Shown here in pieces: positions 1-6,168 of a stretch of DNA of 64,000 nt. A model generated the notes under the pieces. It worked only from the letters and a program-made list of their open reading frames with translations. It did not search any database and had not been told where the DNA came from. Within the stretch, counting starts at the first letter, position 1; every line of letters begins with the position of its first letter. The translations under genes and the position numbers were made by a program. The stretch comes from Marinigracilibium pacificum (GTDB taxonomy: Bacteria; Bacteroidota; Bacteroidia; Cytophagales; Cyclobacteriaceae). The stretch spans positions 248,001 to 312,000 of the forward strand of contig NZ_JABBNU010000003.1 of NCBI RefSeq assembly GCF_012926615.1. Reading direction: 5' to 3'.

Positions 1-201
1 ACCCTGGTTGATCGTCCATTCTCCATCAAGAGTCTTATATGTTTTCTTGCCGCTAAGCACATAAACTACAACATCATTTTTAGAAAAGATACCAATCTGG
101 TCAGCATCAATCGGGCAGGTATATTCCAGGCAAACAGTGTCTTTATATTGAAACCTGTTGAAGTTGAGGTTATCTCTGACTATCTGATAGAAATTAAGCA
201 T
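1..201 (-). CDS. AraC-like transcriptional regulator, N-terminal part (cut by window edge)
   Basis: The first 67 codons of a minus-strand gene are visible, starting at the ATG complementary to 199-201 and running off the left edge. The translation contains LEYTCPIDADQIGIFS followed by VVYVLSGKKTYKTLDGEW, a pattern I know from the cupin-like sensory half of Bacteroidota AraC-family regulators. The helix-turn-helix half lies outside the window, so the DNA-binding role is inferred. It is divergent from the gene at 305, across about 100 bp of AT-rich DNA that probably holds both promoters. It could be another cupin protein. Confidence 0.5.
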   Translation of the reverse strand, partial: MLNFYQIVRDNLNFNRFQYKDTVCLEYTCPIDADQIGIFSKNDVVVYVLSGKKTYKTLDGEWTINQG

Positions 202-304
202 GGTTTGACTCTTTAGCCTAATTTAATTATTTCCATATCAAATATGAATATTTAACACATTTATTAGGTAAAAGATGTATTTTTAATTATCAAAAAATCA
301 ACAA

Positions 305-853
305 ATGGAATTAGAACAGCTGAAATATCCTATCGGGAAATACTCAAAACCTGAATCAATCACTTCGTCTATTCTCAATAGCTGGATAGATGACATTGAA
401 TCATTTCCTGATCAGCTTCATAACCTGGTGGAAGACCTCACGGAAGAACAGTTAAACTGGAGATACAGACCCGGAGGCTGGACAATCAAGCAGGTTGTTC
501 ACCATTGCGCAGATAGTCATATCAATAGTATAATCAGATTTAAACTGGCGCTAACGGAAGACTCTCCGATAATAAGGCCTTACTTTGAAGACCTCTGGGC
601 TGAAACTGCCGATGCCACCAGTGATAATATTTATTATTCATTAAAGATCCTGGATGGATTGCACAAGAAATGGGTGGTATTACTACGAAGTCTTTCCGAA
701 GAGCAAATGGAAAGAGTTTACTTCCACCCTGAACACAACAAGCACTTTACAATCCGTGAAACTGTTGGCACATATTCATGGCATAGCAGGCACCATCTTG
801 CACATATTCAACAAGCCATTGACCATAACGGAGAGTACGGTAATGTAATTTAA
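305..853 (+). CDS. bstA: YfiT/BstA-type DinB family metal-dependent hydrolase (bacillithiol transferase-like)
   Basis: This 182-aa protein closely follows the YfiT/BstA pattern: LKYPIGKY at the N-terminus, then GGWTIKQVVHHCADSH, NSIIRFKLALTE, HPEHNK and YSWHSRHHLAHI. BstA proteins are four-helix-bundle enzymes of the DinB superfamily that bind a divalent metal through three histidines and move bacillithiol, or another thiol cofactor, onto electrophiles. The candidate metal histidines lie in VVHHCADSH and SRHHLAHI. Length matches the family. The ATG at 305 gives the expected N-terminus. The SRPBCC gene follows after 17 bp and the next overlaps it, so the three are likely co-transcribed. The true thiol substrate in this organism is unknown. 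Confidence 0.85.
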   Translation: MELEQLKYPIGKYSKPESITSSILNSWIDDIESFPDQLHNLVEDLTEEQLNWRYRPGGWTIKQVVHHCADSHINSIIRFKLALTEDSPIIRPYFEDLWAETADATSDNIYYSLKILDGLHKKWVVLLRSLSEEQMERVYFHPEHNKHFTIRETVGTYSWHSRHHLAHIQQAIDHNGEYGNVI

Positions 854-870
854 CTTCAATCCCACACACG

Positions 871-1317
871 ATGAAATACAGAGTAGAAAGAACCATTAAC
901 AAACCCATTGACGAGGTAGTATCAAAATTTAACAATGCTGATAATCTGAAGAAATGGATGGACGGCCTCCAAACCTATGAACACATCAGTGGTACACCCG
1001 GAGAAACCGGTGCGAAGGCAAAAATGTCTTTCAAAATGAAAAATCGTGAAATGGAAATGATCGAAACTATTATTAAAAATGATCTACCCTCAGTATTTTC
1101 GGCCTCGTATGAAGCAAATGGTGTTATGAACATCAACCATAATGGTTTTAAAAAGATCGATGACAACACTACTCTGTATTTTTCAGAACAGGAATTCCAG
1201 CTTAAGGGATTCATGAAGTTAATGGGGTGGTTTATGCCTGGCGCTTTCAAGAAACAAACTGCCGTTTATATGGACAGTTTTAAAAATTTTGTTGAATCTA
1301 CTGACCCTGTAATATGA
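871..1317 (+). CDS. SRPBCC (START-like) family protein
   Basis: This 148-aa protein opens with YRVERTINKPIDEVVSKFNNADNLKKWMDGL, broken here only by length, which is the standard first strand, helix and WMxGL segment of SRPBCC/polyketide-cyclase-like domains. Such domains form a helix-grip fold with a hydrophobic ligand pocket. No ligand can be named. There is no signal peptide, so it should be cytoplasmic. It lies 17 bp after the BstA-like gene, and its stop overlaps the start of the next gene (ATGA at 1314-1317), indicating translational coupling. Confidence 0.75.
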   Translation: MKYRVERTINKPIDEVVSKFNNADNLKKWMDGLQTYEHISGTPGETGAKAKMSFKMKNREMEMIETIIKNDLPSVFSASYEANGVMNINHNGFKKIDDNTTLYFSEQEFQLKGFMKLMGWFMPGAFKKQTAVYMDSFKNFVESTDPVI

Positions 1318-2300
1318 GCAATATGCTACCTCAAGAATATATAAACCTTCTGAATGAGATTGGTAATAATCAAAAATCCGTTTTTTATAGAATTGAGGAC
1401 TGGAATTTCTGGCCACAAACAATAGCGGTTGATCAATCTAATAAGCTGATCAATGAAGACTTGCTAAATGAAAATGAGTTTGCCATCGCTGATAATTCCG
1501 ATGGTCAGTATTTGTTTTATAAACTAGACCAGTCTGCTCCTCACCACATCTACTTGGCTGATGAAAGCTTCGGGAAGCCTTTCTTCGCTTATTCACTCGA
1601 TGACATTCTCCATTATGACAAAACCGAAGAACTTATCGAAGCCACTACTACTGAAAATTATCAATCCATAGATATCAGTCCGATAAAAGATTACCCGGGA
1701 TGTGTTTACTGGTATGCATTTAGTTTGATGACTTCACCTTATGATGAGGACTATTCCGAAGAGATCAATGAATACGCAGCAACATTATTAAGACAGGCTG
1801 CTGAGGCTGGTCATCCGGAGGCAGCGGCAGAACTGGCAGATTACTATTCATTCCAGGATGATATGGATATCGAGGAAGTGATCAAATGGAGGAAGAAATC
1901 TGTGGAGCTGGGCGATGAAGACGAAAAGTATGAACTGGCAGACTTCATTATTGACTATAAACCATCAGACCACCAGTTAGCTGTCAAAATGCTGGAGGAA
2001 CTAACCGAGTTCGACCGCTTTGCTGACAGGGCATATTTGAAACTATCGAAGCTATACATCAACGATGAATATGGTATTGAAGACCATGATAAGGCTATTG
2101 AATATGTAAACAAGGCTGTTTCTCTTGGTAATTTTGTAGCCAAGGCTGACCTGGCATTTTACTATTTCAATGGACTTGGGGTAGAGATGGACAAGGAAAA
2201 GGCGCTTAAGTTACTTATTGAAGCCAATGATGAAGCCAGAAAGAAAATGGGCGAAGAACCTTGGAATGAAGTCATTGAGCAGATCAAGTCGGAGATTTAA
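1314..2300 (+). CDS. SMI1/KNR4-like protein with Sel1-type TPR repeats
   Basis: The 328-aa product has an N-terminal region (about 1-115) resembling SMI1/KNR4 domains (LPQEYINLLNEIG, then ADNSDGQYLFY and FFAYSLDDIL), which in bacteria are often immunity or binding modules. The C-terminal part (about 155-320) carries Sel1-like helical repeats, for example RQAAEAGHPEAAAELADYY and YVNKAVSLGNFVAKADLAFYY with a following FNGLGVEMDKEKAL. Sel1 repeats mediate protein-protein contacts. The start overlaps the upstream stop by 4 bp; a second Met lies three codons in. A repeat array begins directly after the TAA. It might be an immunity protein, but no toxin gene is adjacent, so the function is open. 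Confidence 0.65.
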   Translation: MSNMLPQEYINLLNEIGNNQKSVFYRIEDWNFWPQTIAVDQSNKLINEDLLNENEFAIADNSDGQYLFYKLDQSAPHHIYLADESFGKPFFAYSLDDILHYDKTEELIEATTTENYQSIDISPIKDYPGCVYWYAFSLMTSPYDEDYSEEINEYAATLLRQAAEAGHPEAAAELADYYSFQDDMDIEEVIKWRKKSVELGDEDEKYELADFIIDYKPSDHQLAVKMLEELTEFDRFADRAYLKLSKLYINDEYGIEDHDKAIEYVNKAVSLGNFVAKADLAFYYFNGLGVEMDKEKALKLLIEANDEARKKMGEEPWNEVIEQIKSEI

Positions 2301-2302
2301 AT

Positions 2303-2427
2303 AGCATTACAAATGCCTACCTCACACATCCTCGTTGCAAACGAGGACGATAGACTGACGTTAACTTTAATCGCACTTGTTTAGCCAAGCATAACGAGGG
2401 TGTTGGAGAACTGCGTTTGTAACGCAG
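2303..2427 (+). repeat. Composite REP-like repeat, unit 1 (125 nt)
   Basis: First of three tandem units after the stop codon at 2300. Four inverted repeats occur in order: AGCATT-ACA-AATGCc, CCTCGTT-gca-AACGAGG, CACTTGTT...AACGAGGG, and CTGCGTT-TGT-AACGCAG, the last preceded by TGTTGGAG in place of TGTAGGAG. Units 1-3 are each 125 nt, separated by 8 nt. Confidence 0.9.
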
Positions 2428-2435
2428 CATTAAGA

Positions 2436-2560
2436 AGCATTAAAAATGCTGACCTCACTCATCCTTGTTACAAACGAGGACGATAGACTCATGTCAACTT
2501 TAATCGCCCTTGTTTAGCGAAGCATAACGAGGGTGTAGGAGAACTGCGTTTATAACGCAG
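2436..2560 (+). repeat. Composite REP-like repeat, unit 2 (125 nt)
   Basis: Hairpins are at 2436-2450, 2463-2479 (one G-T pair), 2507-2533 and 2544-2560. The tetranucleotide-bearing motif TGTAGGAG is at 2534-2541, immediately 5' of the last hairpin. This is the architecture of REP elements recognised by RAYT transposases (GTAG/GGAG foot plus short hairpin). Confidence 0.9.
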
Positions 2561-2568
2561 CTTTAAAA

Positions 2569-2693
2569 AGCATTAAAAATGCTGGCCTAACTCACCCTCG
2601 TTACAAACGAGGACGATAGACTCATGTCAACTTTAATCGCCCTTGTTTAGCGAAGCGTAACGAGGGTGTAGGAGAACTGCGTTTATAACGCAG
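2569..2693 (+). repeat. Composite REP-like repeat, unit 3 (125 nt)
   Basis: Nearly identical to unit 2, with the second hairpin perfectly paired (CCTCGTT-ACA-AACGAGG) and the last hairpin at 2677-2693. After it, 2694-2789 contains nothing I can recognise up to the stop of the bestrophin gene. Confidence 0.9.
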
Positions 2694-2789
2694 ATTCAAA
2701 GTAAAAAAATTGAAATCTATATTTTTTTCATGACTCCAGATGCGTTGTGCTAACATCAGGAATAGCATCCTAAAATAGATTTACAACTT

Positions 2790-3695
2790 CTACTTCAAAT
2801 AAAAATCAAATTGAGCAGTTTCTTCAGGTTCCAAAGGAAGTTTGAGTAACTGATATGCACTTCTTTGAATCGAATTGGAAATAGCCGTCATCGGAGTGTC
2901 AGAGGGTTTATCCTCAAACGGATCTTGCAATTCAGTTCCAACGAATTCAATAGTAAGGAAAAGTCCTGAAATAATTGTCGAAAAGATCACTTCAAAAACA
3001 TGTGAGGAATCTACAATTGCAAATGCCAGCAAGGATGCAAAAAGATAAATTGAAACACTAATCAAATGATCATATAATACTGGAAAATGGGTGTTTTTGA
3101 TCCGTTCTGCTTTCGCCATTGAGTCTTCAAAAGATCTCAAACAGTCTTCCAATTGAATATGATGCAGATCTTCAATTTGATGATTTATAGTGAGAGCCCT
3201 TATATCCTGACTTTGCATCAATAATATGGTTTGGTTAGGATTTATGCTGTTTCTAATTTGTATAAACTCAGAATCTTCAAAATATCTTTCTATTCCATCC
3301 AGACTATCATTATCTCTTAATCTTCTGGAAAGGATATAATTCCATGCAACCTGCCTTTTAATTAGCTTTTCACATATCAATTTATCTTTATCAGAATTAG
3401 CCTTTATTAATGTCAATACCATACGAAACCAACTTCTGGAATTATTAACTATAGAGCCCCAGATTTTGCGTGCTTCCCACCAACGATCATAAGCTTGATT
3501 TGTTCTAAATGCCAGAACGAATGCAATAGCTGTCCCGAAAAATGCCGGGATACCTATCGGATGCTCAATTTTAGTATATCGATCAAGAATATCCCCAACA
3601 AAAGCTGTAATGATAATAACAACGACAACTAACAATAATTGCCATTTAATTGATTTCATGATGTATCGAATGGGTATTGTCTTTTTAAGAATCAT
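2790..3695 (-). CDS. Bestrophin family ion channel (second of tandem pair)
   Basis: This 301-aa membrane protein belongs to the bestrophin/UPF0187 family, which forms pentameric anion or cation channels in the inner membrane. The diagnostic motif FRTNQAYDRWWEARKIWG is at about residues 63-80, and the C-terminal acidic LQDPFEDKPSDTPM matches the segment that forms the calcium clasp in animal bestrophins. Hydrophobic segments are at about 18-35, 48-65, 210-225 and 230-250. It lies 5 bp downstream of a paralogue, so the two are almost certainly one transcript. Length is normal for bacterial members. Ion selectivity cannot be read from the sequence. Confidence 0.88.
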   Translation of the reverse strand: MILKKTIPIRYIMKSIKWQLLLVVVVIIITAFVGDILDRYTKIEHPIGIPAFFGTAIAFVLAFRTNQAYDRWWEARKIWGSIVNNSRSWFRMVLTLIKANSDKDKLICEKLIKRQVAWNYILSRRLRDNDSLDGIERYFEDSEFIQIRNSINPNQTILLMQSQDIRALTINHQIEDLHHIQLEDCLRSFEDSMAKAERIKNTHFPVLYDHLISVSIYLFASLLAFAIVDSSHVFEVIFSTIISGLFLTIEFVGTELQDPFEDKPSDTPMTAISNSIQRSAYQLLKLPLEPEETAQFDFYLK

Positions 3696-3700
3696 ACTCG

Positions 3701-4588
3701 TTACATTATATAGGTGCTAGTGAATTCTTCCCTGGTAATCAAATCCATATCTTTTAGTACTTGCTGAGTCTCTTTATTTAATTGATGACAAATGTAATTC
3801 ATTGGAGTATCCGTAGGTTTATCCTCAAAGGGATCTTGTAATTCTGAAGATATCTGAAGAAAACCCAGGAATAAAACAGAAATCACAAATGAAACAGAAG
3901 CCTCAAAAAACACCACATTATCAGAAATGAAATAAGCGGAAATAATACAAAAGAAATAAATAGCAAAGTGAAGCAATATCTTAAACGAAACTGGAAAGAC
4001 AGTATTCTTAATTCTTTCAGCCTTTCCCATCAAGTTTTCAAATTCTTTGATCATCTCCTCAAACTGGACATGAATAAATACATTGATAGACTTCTTATCA
4101 AATTCATCCATTAAGGACTTTCCCTGTAAAAATAAGATTCCTTGATTTAGATTATCCTGATCAGATAAAAATGCTATTTCTTCTGGAGAAAGCTCTGTAT
4201 TCATGAGGTCATTTTGTCGATTTCTTAAACGATTCTTAAGAATTTCATTCCACAAAAGTTGCCTGTAGATCAAGATATGTGCCATGGAATTATCAACAGG
4301 AAAAACTGTGCTAATCACAAACCGATTCCAGTTTCTAGTATTTGAAGCAATCCCCTCCCAAATCATCTTTGCCTCCCACCAACGAGCATAGGCTTTATTG
4401 GTCTTAAAAGCCAGGGTAACGATAATAGCTGTACCAATAAACCCTGGAATAGCCAGGTTAAATTCCTGAAGTAAGTATAAATTATTATCGAAATAACCAA
4501 TTAGTACTGAAACAATAAATAATATGATGATGTCATACTTAATTGCTTTTATTAGTGAGGCAAAAGGCTTACTATTTTTAAGATACAT
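3701..4588 (-). CDS. Bestrophin family ion channel (first of tandem pair)
   Basis: This 295-aa paralogue of the downstream gene shares FKTNKAYARWWEAKMIWEG and LQDPFEDKPTDTPM, with the same four-segment hydrophobic profile. The conserved Asp of YDRWWEAR is Ala here (YARWWEAK), a change in the most conserved family motif. The two proteins are recognisably homologous but well diverged, so the duplication is not recent. They may form separate homopentamers or a mixed channel. The pair is enclosed by the REP-like repeat arrays. The 5' leader (4589-4674) is AT-rich with no recognised site. Confidence 0.86.
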   Translation of the reverse strand: MYLKNSKPFASLIKAIKYDIIILFIVSVLIGYFDNNLYLLQEFNLAIPGFIGTAIIVTLAFKTNKAYARWWEAKMIWEGIASNTRNWNRFVISTVFPVDNSMAHILIYRQLLWNEILKNRLRNRQNDLMNTELSPEEIAFLSDQDNLNQGILFLQGKSLMDEFDKKSINVFIHVQFEEMIKEFENLMGKAERIKNTVFPVSFKILLHFAIYFFCIISAYFISDNVVFFEASVSFVISVLFLGFLQISSELQDPFEDKPTDTPMNYICHQLNKETQQVLKDMDLITREEFTSTYIM

Positions 4589-4674
4589 AAATCATAACAT
4601 TATCATATAATTTATTCAAATATTATAATAAACACACGTACTATGATTATGTTTTAGATGAATAAGCTATGGTG

Positions 4675-4746
4675 TCACGTTTTCTTTAATCGCACTTGTT
4701 TAGCGAAGCGTAACGAGTGTGTAGGAGATCTGCGTTTATAACGCGG
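4675..4746 (+). repeat. Composite REP-like repeat, unit 4 (3' half only, 72 nt)
   Basis: Only the second half of the 125-nt unit is present: the CACTTGTT...AACGAGTG hairpin, the foot GTGTAGGAG, and CTGCGTT-TAT-AACGCgG ending at 4746. It sits 85 bp upstream of the RAYT gene, between it and the divergent bestrophin pair. The AGCATT and CCTCGTT hairpins are missing. Confidence 0.85.
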
Positions 4747-4831
4747 CATTAAAAATATTTGAAGTAACCGTTTATTTCTATGCTAAAACATCTTTAGTAG
4801 ATAATTTGATACTAAAATAAAGTCATATAAA

Positions 4832-5380
4832 ATGTCTGGAGATAGATATAAAATTAATGATCAAAACGGAATATATTTTTGCACTATAACTGTCGTAAAA
4901 TGGATCGATATATTTACAAGAAAGGAATATAAAGACATTATAGTTGATTCATTTAATTATTGTATTCAAAATAAAGGTCTTGAGTTATACAGTTGGGTTA
5001 TTATGTCCAATCATATCCATTTTGTTGGAACAGTTAATCCTCCACATCAATTTTCTCATTTCCTGAGAGACTTTAAAAAACATACTTCAAAAGCAATCAT
5101 CAAAGAAATAAGCAGGATTAATGAAAGCAGAAAAGATTGGCTATTAGATAAGTTTAGTTTTGAAGCAAGAAGAACACAGCGAGCTAAAAAGTATAAATTA
5201 TGGAAAGATTCTAATCATTGTATTGAAATAGATTCTCAAATTAATATCTGGCAAAAAGTTAATTACATCCATGATAATCCAGTTAAATCCGGCATTGTTG
5301 ATAATCCTGAAGATTACACATATAGTAGTTCCAGAGACTATTCAAATGGAAAAGGTTTAATTGATGTGATAGTTTTATAA
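4832..5380 (+). CDS. REP-associated tyrosine transposase (RAYT, Y1/HUH family)
   Basis: This 182-aa protein is a Y1-type HUH nuclease of the IS200/RAYT superfamily. Visible motifs are GIYFCTITVVKW near residue 14, the metal-binding MSNHIHFVG (HUH) near 59-67, and the catalytic-tyrosine helix KVNYIHDNPVKSGIV near 145-159. RAYTs are single-copy, chromosomally encoded relatives of transposases that cleave and may spread REP hairpins. Unlike an IS200 copy, this gene has no terminal palindromes of its own but is flanked by six copies of a REP-like repeat, with one half unit 85 bp upstream and two units 3 bp downstream. That context decides between an IS200 transposase and a RAYT. All catalytic residues look intact. 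Confidence 0.9.
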   Translation: MSGDRYKINDQNGIYFCTITVVKWIDIFTRKEYKDIIVDSFNYCIQNKGLELYSWVIMSNHIHFVGTVNPPHQFSHFLRDFKKHTSKAIIKEISRINESRKDWLLDKFSFEARRTQRAKKYKLWKDSNHCIEIDSQINIWQKVNYIHDNPVKSGIVDNPEDYTYSSSRDYSNGKGLIDVIVL

Positions 5381-5383
5381 AAT

Positions 5384-5508
5384 AGCATTACAAATGCCAA
5401 CCTCACTCATCCTCGTTACAAACGAGGACGATAGACTCACGTTAACTTCAATCGCACTTGTTTAGCAAAGTATAACGAGTGTGTAGGAGAGCTGCGTTTG
5501 TACCGCGG
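5384..5508 (+). repeat. Composite REP-like repeat, unit 5 (125 nt)
   Basis: Begins 3 bp after the RAYT stop codon. It has the same length and order as units 1-3. The last hairpin has changed to CTGCG...CGCGG, keeping pairing through one T-G pair, and the third hairpin is CACTTGTT...AACGAGTG. Confidence 0.9.
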
Positions 5509-5516
5509 CTTTAAAA

Positions 5517-5629
5517 AGCATTAAAAATGCTGACCTTACCAAACTAGAACGATAGACTCATGTCAACTTCAATCGCACTTGTTTAGCGAAGCGTAACGAG
5601 GGTGTAGGAGAACTGCGTTTGTACCGCGG
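5517..5629 (+). repeat. Composite REP-like repeat, unit 6 (113 nt, one hairpin lost)
   Basis: It follows unit 5 after the same 8-nt spacer sequence as between units 2 and 3. It is 12 nt shorter because the CCTCGTT/AACGAGG hairpin is replaced by unpaired sequence around 5536-5550. The TGTAGGAG foot and final hairpin remain. Confidence 0.85.
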
Positions 5630-5698
5630 CATTAAAAATTTACGCTGTTCGATATTTACAATGTCTAACTCCTATGATAGGATCTTTAATCCGAGTTT

Positions 5699-5715
5699 AT
5701 GGATTAAAAATCCAT
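5699..5715. repeat. Short inverted repeat ATGGATT-AAA-AATCCAT
   Basis: A perfect 7-bp stem with a 3-nt loop, in the same format (7-bp stem, 3-nt loop, TT/AA next to the loop) as the REP-like hairpins upstream but with a different stem sequence. It may be a diverged member or an unrelated small palindrome. Confidence 0.6.
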
Positions 5716-5723
5716 TGATATGG

Positions 5724-5746
5724 CTTCAGGATTACAAATCCTGAAG
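5724..5746. repeat. Short inverted repeat with 10-bp stem and ACA loop
   Basis: A perfect 10-bp stem (CTTCAGGATT / AATCCTGAAG) around the loop ACA, the same loop as in the CCTCGTT hairpins of the array. No T-tract follows on either strand, so it is not a simple terminator. Confidence 0.65.
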
Positions 5747-5795
5747 AGCAGAAATCAAACATTAGTCTGAGGTTGAGGTTGAAAGTGTGTGGAAT

Positions 5796-5840
5796 AAAAA
5801 AAGAGGTCGAATTCCGCTCTCGCTTCTTTCGTCCTCTTTT
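5796..5840 (-). terminator. Terminator-like hairpin with T-tract on the minus strand
   Basis: AAAAGAGG-t-CGAA pairs with TTCG-t-CCTCTTTT (12 pairs, one T-T mismatch), and the minus strand continues into seven T. It lies just below the duplicated tRNA end and may terminate a vanished or unrecognised minus-strand transcript from 5850-5957. Confidence 0.5.
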
Positions 5841-5848
5841 CTTATTTA

Positions 5849-5865
5849 GAGCCCCCAGTCGGATT
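5849..5865 (-). other. 17-nt direct duplicate of the tRNA-Thr 3' end (att-like)
   Basis: GAGCCCCCAGTCGGATT occurs here and again at 6004-6020, where it is the last 16 nt of the tRNA gene plus one flanking base. Orientation is the same and the copies start 155 nt apart. An intact tRNA with a downstream copy of its 3' end is the footprint left by tRNA-targeting integrases. Only 138 bp remain between the copies and no integrase is present, so this would be a scar. Confidence 0.55.
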
Positions 5866-5957
5866 ACTCATACCCAAAGGCATGCCGCACAGCCCCTCGT
5901 GAATCTCGCACCTCGATTTCAAACCAACATCGTTTGTTCTCATCCCAAAATGGTGCA

Positions 5958-5993
5958 TAAAAAAAAGACCCACATCTTAAAGATATGGGTCTT
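5958..5993 (-). terminator. Intrinsic terminator of tRNA-Thr
   Basis: On the minus strand AAGACCCATATCTT folds onto AAGATGTGGGTCTT, followed by a run of T (complement of 5958-5966). It lies 11 bp beyond the tRNA 3' end. Confidence 0.85.
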
Positions 5994-6004
5994 AATATTC
6001 TTTG

Positions 6005-6078
6005 AGCCCCCAGTCGGATTCGAACCAACGACCTACTGATTACAAGTCAGTTGCTCTGGCCAGCTGAGCTATGGGGGC
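6005..6078 (-). tRNA. tRNA-Thr (anticodon TGT)
   Basis: The 74-nt cloverleaf folds completely: acceptor GCCCCCA/TGGGGGC, D-stem GCTC/GAGC, anticodon stem ACTGA/TCAGT with loop CTTGTAA (anticodon TGT), T-stem GTTGG/CCGAC with loop TTCGAAT. CCA is not encoded. A spurious reading frame at 5773-6039 crosses it and should be ignored. Confidence 0.97.
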
Positions 6079-6102
6079 GTTCCTTGTTGCTCAATTGCGA
6101 TG

Positions 6103-6134
6103 CAAATATATGTAAGCTTACCTTAACTGACCAA
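6103..6134 (-). promoter_or_regulatory. Bacteroidota-type promoter of tRNA-Thr
   Basis: On the minus strand TTGG (complement of 6131-6134) is followed after 20 nt by TATATTTG (complement of 6103-6110), a perfect TAnnTTTG -7 element. The expected start lies about 15-20 nt before the mature tRNA 5' end. Confidence 0.75.
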
Positions 6135-6168
6135 CCTTTTTTTTAAAAAAATCTTCTTTTTTTTCGTA

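Noticed and set aside
2303-2693. CRISPR array
   Set aside because: Regular spacing (133 nt) drew attention, but the 8-nt spacers are nearly identical, the units are 125 nt with several hairpins, and there are no cas genes.
4832-5380. Complete IS200/IS605 insertion sequence
   Set aside because: There are no subterminal hairpins marking element ends and no TnpB or OrfB; the flanking repeats match REP structure.
5773-6039. 88-codon plus-strand open frame
   Set aside because: It runs through the terminator and into the tRNA-Thr gene on the other strand; its C-terminal PPVGFEPTTY-type sequence is the well-known false translation of a tRNA.
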